Shown: one piece after another, positions 56,953 to 64,000 of the stretch
Layout of the letters: every line of letters starts with the position of its first letter
How positions within the stretch are numbered: position 1 is the first letter of the stretch
NCBI GenBank assembly: GCA_030268105.1
Contig: BSDZ01000124.1
Span: 62,001 to 126,000, forward strand
From: Volvox africanus
Taxonomy: Eukaryota; Chlorophyta; Chlorophyceae; Chlamydomonadales; Volvocaceae
Reading direction: 5' to 3'
DNA length: 64,000 nucleotides
Program-made: the position numbers and the translations under genes
The notes under the pieces: model-generated
Seen by the model: the letters and a program-made list of their open reading frames with translations, nothing else
Told to the model about the DNA's origin: nothing
Databases searched by the model: none

Positions 56953-59900
56953 CACGTGAGCCATGTCGTCATACCCACTGAGGGGCTTACAAATGCGGAT
57001 GTGGTTGAGTGGGTGATCACACTTAGCAAACTGGAAGATGAGGCACTTGGCGACCGTCTCATCTTCCAGCTTGCTCCGGAGAAGTTCAAAACCCAGGGAC
57101 GGAAGGCTGTGTACGACAGGCTCAGGTGGCAGGTGAACCCACACCGTCACCTGCTCGGTGGGCAACACAGGGCGTTGGCCTTCAAAGCCTTCGAACACTT
57201 GCAAGTCACATATAGCAGACTTGAGAACAACAACTAGATGCGCATGCCGAAGGCATATGACGAGCGAGGGGTGGAGCAAGGGAAACAAAGGGGGGATTGC
57301 ATGCATCTTATCAGGGCTTTATGTTAGTCATCAGAAGGTAAGTGTGGGACTTGGCCTGCCTGTTTCATTGTGTCGCTCAGTTTTTACGATAATAATTAGA
57401 CATGTCCTTACTGACTAACAAACCCTTTCCACGCAGATTTAATACCCTGGTGTTGACTGGTCGGGGGCTCTGCCTCCAGGGCGGCTGTGGCTGGGACGTA
57501 TTGTCCTTTGCTTGTGTAACGAGTGGCAAAAAGAAGTGGGCTTAAGCCGCCGGAGCGGCTTTGGCTGGGACAAAGGGGGGGCCTTAGCCGCCGGAGTGGC
57601 TTTGGCCGGGACGTCTTGATTGTCCCTGTTTGTGCAATGGAGGAGTAATGGGTGCGAGGTAAAGAAACCCCACCACATGGAGGGTTACGACCCCAGAAAC
57701 ACGCGATCCAGGATCCTTGGGAGCTTCCTTGGACACTTTGTCTGTCCCTGGAACGAAACATATATATGGGGCTTTGACTTCATATTCGGTGTCTTTCGAT
57801 ACCACCCTTAATTGGGCAGACTCTGATACCTATGTTTTGTACTATATCGTGATTGGTACTTCCACAATTCTGTTTGTGTTTCATGTAACTTTCTTAACCA
57901 CGCACACCCTGAGCTCAGACCCTCGTCATTAATTCCATATTTGCTGCGTAGCCCCTACAGTGTGACAAGATGTCATTATGTTTCAGCTTTCTGCGCCCTT
58001 CCTGTCTGAGTACACGCCTACACAATTAACGGATACAGCAAGAAGTTTACACAGCTTTAGTAGCTCGGTAATGCAGTCAACACAGCTGCATGGTTCACAT
58101 GCTCGTCATCAACATATCACGTGAAGGGGTATAAACACATACCCATAGCCCATACCAACGGCGGGGTGGGGCTTATCAAACTAGTTTCCAAACAGTGAAC
58201 GTGAACGTATCATACACAAACATTCACACACGTTCAGCCCGCAGCCCATCCACAAATTAGATACGCATGAAGGCACGAGCACGCACCAGCCATCAGGCGT
58301 ACACTGTCGTGGATGTCAATATTCCCATGCCGTGGCATCCTCTACCAGCCATATGTGAATACGTCCTGATCAATGTATAAATAGACACGGCCATCCGGCC
58401 TCATACACACGTAGTCTAATGCCCAACGACACGCATGAGTCCACGCAGTTGCTTTCCGCCTGTCCATAGCTGGTGTGCTGACATACAGCGCAGAAGTGAT
58501 TCATTGTATATGTCTGCAAACCAACACCAGAGCAACCTCCATCCGCATCACGAATCCACCCTGCCACATGTACGGGCATGCTGAAACCTTAGCCTCTGCA
58601 AATGTGTGACCAACCAGATGTACATAACCCACACACACGCCCTTGCCTGTGTTCATGCTAGCTGCGAATCTATAGCGTATCTGAACGACAAGTATTCAAA
58701 CTGGCTCAATCGTTCCATTGGATTATTTTCGCCCGTACAATTGTGATGCTGATTGCTAGGAATTAATTCCTGAGGCACCCGGTCGAGGCAACAAATGGGT
58801 AGGCATATGGATGCCGCCTGCACCAGTGCAGTGGCATATTCGTACATGCTTGTGCATACATGCAGATGGATGCAGAATGTGCTCCGCCCAACTGGCAAGC
58901 TCTGCTACGGCAGCTAACATTTCAATCCATATGTGCTACTCACGTCTACATCTCCACCCCTACCTCCACCTATACTTCAGCCCCACTTTAGCGATCTCAA
59001 CCATATCCAGAACGACCCTTGCATTCAAGTAGGGCCGTGTTGTCCCTGCCCAGCCATAGGGCACAAGGTTTTACCAACATATGCTATGAATGGAGCGCGG
59101 CTTCGGGGGCATACATTACGCACGCGGGGACGACAGCACGCATGCGGTGGCGACAGCGGCCGCGACCTAGGGGGAAAATTGCTGTTGATGGGGCGGTACA
59201 AGGGGCGGCGACAGCTGCAGGAGCCCAGGGAGTGGCCGCGCTGTTTGGCAAAAAGTGGCGACCGTTGTGGCACGCTGCAGTCAGAGGCAGTCCACGAACT
59301 GATACAGTCCGCATCTACTGCCGCCAGAAGGCCATGGGCCTGTGTATATATGTAGCTCTTACTCACCGCTACCGCAGACGAGGGGCCCACCGACGGGGTT
59401 GGAGGCGAGGGTGAAGTTCCCGGGCCCGAGGTTGCCATTATTGGGCACCGTTGTCGCCCAGTTGATGCGCCAATTGATTGGGGCGTTGTGGCACCGAACA
59501 GCCTGGGATCTGCGCATTGGCATCAACATGGGGTCAGGTGGGTCGTCGTACTCCACAAACTCCCCTGCATGCAAACCGCTCCAAGTCGTGGTAATGACAG
59601 GAGTAAGAGGGGGCAGCGGGCGGGTGGCCGTTAGTGTCAGATAGCGATTAGTGTTTGGTGATGAGCAGGTGCGGGACAGAATCCAGAGGCAGCACTAGTG
59701 CAAGCCTGTGCAGTGTAGCACTGGCAAGCGGTACAAAGTCCTGGTGACGGTGGGTATGGATGCACAATGTTCGGGATGGCGGCATGTATTGATTGGGATT
59801 CGTCAGGAATGAATGTATGCACGTACACACAAACAAACACAACCACATTTCACACGATCATCTGTGTGCGTGGCGGAGACCAATGTTGTGCTGCAGCTCG

Positions 59901-60407
59901 TGAAAATGCACGCTCTCACGTCAGCAGCGGAGGTGCCCTGGGTGTTGACGCGCGCGGCGGGTCACGGGGTCAGGGTCCCAATGTGCATGTGGGAAGATCG
60001 TGCACTGAGGATTCGTTCACGTACTTCCCTGAGGGGACTCATCCATCAGGTCCGTTACGCGGCTTGACGATCCCTCTCGAGGATACACGCAACAACGGAT
60101 CGTGACGTAATCCCTAGCCAAGATATCCAGTTGGTACCTTACAGCAGCTGCCAACGGGCACCCACTCTGCGTGTACGTGCATGTCGCTCACTTTGCTGGC
60201 CGCCCCGTTGGTCCCTATAAGAATTGCACTGCGTTCACTGGCCTCACCTTGATGGTAATGCGGCATGTTGTGGTACTGCACTTGATCTCGCTCCGCGCAC
60301 AGCACCACCAGGAGACGCCGCCGAGTGCGGTGCTGCAGAACGGCCCCTAGGACGGATCACTTCGTTGCCATCTGAATGCAGTCGTCGGTGAGAAATACGC
60401 CATGTAG

Positions 60408-60710
60408 ATGCCATACTTTGATGAAAGTGGGAGGCGGACGTTGGGGCGGCCCAGGCCGGTTGTCAAGACGCACGTCTTTAAGTCGCACGAGAGGACAGAA
60501 ACAGGATGTTGGAATGGTAGAAACGAGAAATTTGAGATATGTTGTAACCTTTCATACCATGCAAGTTGCAGCACGGACTATAAATGTGTGTATTCTAGGT
60601 GCCTGCTGGTAGATGTGGACTTTGATAAGTTCGACCTCCCTGATTCCTTGGTCAACCGCTGCACTCACGCGTTTATGAAGCAACAGCAAAACAATTACGG
60701 TTGGGATTGA
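60408..60710 (+). CDS. Short Cys-rich ORF (unit 3)
   Basis: Counterpart of 8688-8990; the protein is identical to unit 1. Confidence 0.3.
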   Translation: MPYFDESGRRTLGRPRPVVKTHVFKSHERTETGCWNGRNEKFEICCNLSYHASCSTDYKCVYSRCLLVDVDFDKFDLPDSLVNRCTHAFMKQQQNNYGWD

Positions 60711-62303
60711 ACAATTGCCCGAAAGATCATATACACTTAACCATTATTTAATTCTCACAAGTATGCAAATGCAATCAAATCGTTGGTTTGGGAGCTTCGA
60801 CAGTCTTGTCAGTTCACCGTTGATCCATCGCGCTTCCGACGTGACAGCTTCACCGATTGGGCTTGCTCGTAAGAGCATCGAACAATTATATTTGCCTCTT
60901 TGTCTCGAACTTATTTTCTTTAGTTCCCTGAATCAAGAATTGTGTGCAAGTGCCAGGCGTTTCCATAGTTACCATTGCAGGAAGTCAGACGCGGCAGACA
61001 AGTTCAGCTCCGTGCTACAATGCAGCGGTCGGGCGGAAGGCGGCAAGTGTAGGGTGATAGGCGCTACATGAAGAAAACATGAGTCCCCTCTCGTCCCTCA
61101 CCTTTGTTCTACCCTTTTGTTCAATAACGGCAACAGCCCCCAAGCCAACCAACGTCATGCTTTGCATGAAATGAGCATATCTTGAAATACTTCTTCCGTC
61201 AAGTAAAGAATTTCCACGTAAGAATTTCCGTCAAATACATCGTTTAATCCAAAGAAATTTCAAAGGAAGCGATTTCTAAATGTAATGCTGTATCTGGGTA
61301 TCATCACATATTCGGCATCTGTAGCACGGCGTCCAAACTCTATCCTTATCCTTGTAGATGATGTAGATTAATCTCAGTACCGGCGACGAAACGGCTTTTG
61401 CGAGACCGAGGTAAGGGCATCGTAAACGGACCATCAATCATTTGGCGACGTGCGACTTTCGTGCACGACGACGCGACCAGGAATGTTAAGAAAATTTCTT
61501 GAATCATAGATGTTGTTCAAGATTCTTTGAGCTGGTAAGTAAAAATGGTTGGTAGTTGGAAGTTGGTAATCTTCCTGTCAGTTCCTGCAGGCATCGGTTC
61601 CTTATTATCGGTCCCGATGTTGCTGCAAACCAGGTGTCACCTTTACGAACCATTTCGTCACTACTCCCATCTGCTGCCCTTCCCGGGTCAGCCTCCAACG
61701 CGGCCAGCTGAGTCCCAATACCAATTTCACAGACGTGCTCGGACCACACGGTACGTCCAAGTTTTAAATGACAGGTTCCACCCTGCCGTCCCCGACTAGC
61801 CTGCATACGATCGTAAGCCTCAGACGGTAATACCCGATCTCCCCCGATGGAAGAAGTATTCCTGGGTGGACGGGTGGCTTCGAAGCCACATTGCGACGTG
61901 CGGCCCCTTGTCATTACCGTCAGTCAGGTTAATTGGCGGAGCGAACATGGACCAGGGTTTTGGTGTAGGTCATGCTCCGGAACCAGACATATTTAAGAGT
62001 TTCTCATTACCACCTTTTTCTAAGCACAGATTTACATTTATGAGCGAGGCAGGAGACAAGGAAAGGCCGCCCCAATGGCCATTCATGAAAACCCCTCTCC
62101 CGGAGGTGGACGGATGACTGTCATTTGACCCAACAGCAACTGAAACCCGCCAGCCCTCCGCGCTCCGCGGCTCTGCATCCCTTCAACTCTAGGCACTATC
62201 ATCCTTCCTAGTCAACCTTCCTGTTCTCACCGCAGACCCCTCCCCTTTCTGGGCCGTCCACAAAGCGAGTTCGTTCTGTCCTTCCGTTCTTCCATTCATT
62301 CTT

Positions 62304-62505
62304 TTGCCACCCCAAGGGGTTCGCCGTCTGGCCGCGGAAACCATTTTTCCACAAATTAAATTCGTCATCCCCGAGGCCCTGGCCCGCGAACCCACAACCC
62401 CTTCCTCACATACAGGAGGTTCTGCAAAATTCCGTGCGCTGGATTTGGATCGCGAGTGGCTCCCCACCTGGCTGCAGAAAGCTGGGTACACCACGCTATA
62501 CACAG
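62304..62505 (+). pseudogene. Sulfatase fragment (unit 3)
   Basis: Counterpart of 10584-10785. Confidence 0.45.
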
Positions 62506-62947
62506 GTGAATGCGGGGGGAGGGGGCAAGCACTCATACATTAACTTTTGCTTGCATCTACCAACGTCTCTCGCAGCACCTCTTCGCTGTCGCCAACAACA
62601 CCGATAGTATACATCATCACGGTTCCCATCGCTCTTCTTTCTACCATTATGCACGGCCTTGGCGGCTACTTAGCTTACGCCCCGATTGATTCCACATTCC
62701 CTACCGGGGACGACGCCAGCCACCAAAATTTCGAAAGATATTACAAACTGGCAAAATATTAATACATATTTTAATTTGGAGGTGCTTTAATATTGATATT
62801 GATATTGATACCAATCTTTATCTAATACCTCCACAATCATACCGCCTCGAATAAGCAACGTACAAAATTCATCAGTTTTTGTAGAGTTATTTGTAAATAA
62901 CTTCAAACGTTTTTCTATGCAATATGATTTTAATAGTGCAAATTGAT

Positions 62948-63832
62948 CTACCAGTTGCTATAGCATAACAAATAAAGGTATAAACAAATTGATAGCCGCA
63001 CAAACACAATCAAAAAAATTTTAAAATTATTTTTTATTTTTCTGCTTTACTTTATGCCAGTAATGCATAGTAGGTCAGGGCAGTACGGCGGTATAAAAAG
63101 AATAGATGCACCAACCGACTCAATTAGTAGCTTAACGGATTCCTTTTTATGAAAGGCTATATTATCCATTACGACCACATGTCCCTTAGATAACTGAGGT
63201 AATAAGACATTTTGTAGATAAGTATCAAACACTCAAGAGTTACAATAACCGGTAAAAACGAAAGGAGCAAATAGTGTGCTATTCCTCAAAGCGGCAATCT
63301 TGCTTACCCTTATTTTGTGGCTGAATTCGTTTTTACTATAACATCTCTTACCTTCTAAGCTGTAACCATGAGAAAAAGTAATGTTTTCCTCTGCACCACT
63401 TTCATCAAAATATACTAAACGCTCTACTGGAATTTGTTTTATTTGTTCCATAAACTCTTTTACTTCCAATTCATTTTTTTGGTGTGAAAAAAGGTGTTTT
63501 ATATATGTATATATCAGTCTGTTAATCCATCTGCCTAATGTCCATCCAAATATCTTTTCCGGCCATCATATGGGCAATTGATGTAACGTTTTATGAGGAT
63601 TCTCCAGAAGAAATGTTTCTAATTGTTTTAAATCCTTTATTTTATGACTATGGCCTTTTTGATAGCCTGATTTTGCTTCTAATTTACCTGTTTCTTCCTT
63701 GATACTAACCCAGTTGTATATTGCCTGTCTATTAATCCTGATTATTTAACTTGCCTTTGTAATAGGCATTCTTGAATCTACTTGTGCAAATATTTTTTCC
63801 CTTAAATCCTCACCTAACGCAAAATTAGGAAA
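62948..63832 (-). pseudogene. IS630-family transposase, decayed (unit 3)
   Basis: Matches unit 1 at the 8-bp deletion and unit 2 at the G in TTTTATGAGG (63590 region), so it is a mosaic of the two. Confidence 0.78.
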
Positions 63833-64000
63833 AAATACAAAAATGTAGAAGAAATAAGTGATATGTAGTTACATATACACCTCAATCCGTGTGCCACGCC
63901 AGTAAGGAGCCATATGCCCTCACATAGAACAATCCCACGTAGATCGTGTGGCGCTGGCCCTGACTACGCACAAATCTTGCAGCTTCATCAATCCTTCCTG

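Larger units (their letters stand above)
48479..57237 (+). pseudogene. Repeat-domain gene split by LTR insertion (unit 3)
   Basis: Exon 1 starts at 48479 and is cut after 48543 by the retrotransposon. It resumes at 55839-55862, followed by the intron and exon 2 (56061-57237). Coding sequence is otherwise as in unit 1. Reading from the ATG now runs into the LTR and stops early, so this copy is disrupted. Confidence 0.6.
45306..58427. repeat. Segment B (unit 3), split by LTR element
   Basis: This is the same 5.8 kb segment. The retrotransposon at 48544-55833 is inserted inside it. Confidence 0.92.
44426..64000. repeat. Tandem unit 3, partial, split by a retrotransposon
   Basis: Unit 3 follows unit 1 at an offset of 44425 up to 48543 and at 51720 from 55839. 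The 7295-bp jump is the LTR element plus its target duplication. The window ends inside segment C, just past the IS630 relic. Confidence 0.95.

Overview
The window is eukaryotic nuclear DNA. It has no dense bacterial gene layout. Putative spliceosomal introns recur (GT...AG, several ending in CGCAG), there are TATA-type boxes, and it carries a full Ty3/gypsy chromovirus LTR retrotransposon. I cannot name the organism. A microbial eukaryote such as an alga or oomycete would fit the roughly 50% GC and short introns, but that is inference.

The dominant structure is a tandem array of a ~22.2 kb unit: unit 1 at 1-22180, unit 2 at 22181-44425, and unit 3 from 44426 to the window end, interrupted by a 7.3 kb retrotransposon. 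Copies differ by only scattered SNPs and a few small indels. Each unit holds segment A (unit-1 coordinates 1-880), segment B (881-6707), segment C (6708-16382) and a second copy of B called B' (16383-22154). A piece of A is also repeated, diverged, inside C (8686-9275).

B and B' each carry a putative two-exon plus-strand gene with a 57-bp (19-residue) repeat domain and a small minus-strand three-exon membrane-protein candidate. They also hold two copies of a 147-bp dispersed repeat and a TATA box near the right edge. C is mostly relic DNA. It contains a Cys-rich short ORF, an isolated minus-strand exon candidate, a sulfatase fragment and an AT-rich island with a decayed bacterial-type IS630 transposase. 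It also has a possible lactonase-like fragment and a frameshifted secreted or membrane protein pseudogene rich in Tyr and Asp.

The LTR element (48544-55833, minus sense) has two 824-bp LTRs that I read as identical, a 5-bp target duplication (CGGAC), a PBS and a polypurine tract. It encodes Gag, then Pol in the same frame behind a single UAG codon, then an integrase C-terminus with a chromodomain in another frame. A deletion in the integrase core removes two catalytic residues. It interrupts exon 1 of the unit-3 copy of the repeat-domain gene.

Inferred order of events: IS630 entry and decay and B duplication, then tandem amplification of the 22-kb unit with gene conversion between units, then the LTR insertion. 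No complete conserved cellular gene was recognised. Most gene calls outside the retrotransposon are models that need transcript evidence.
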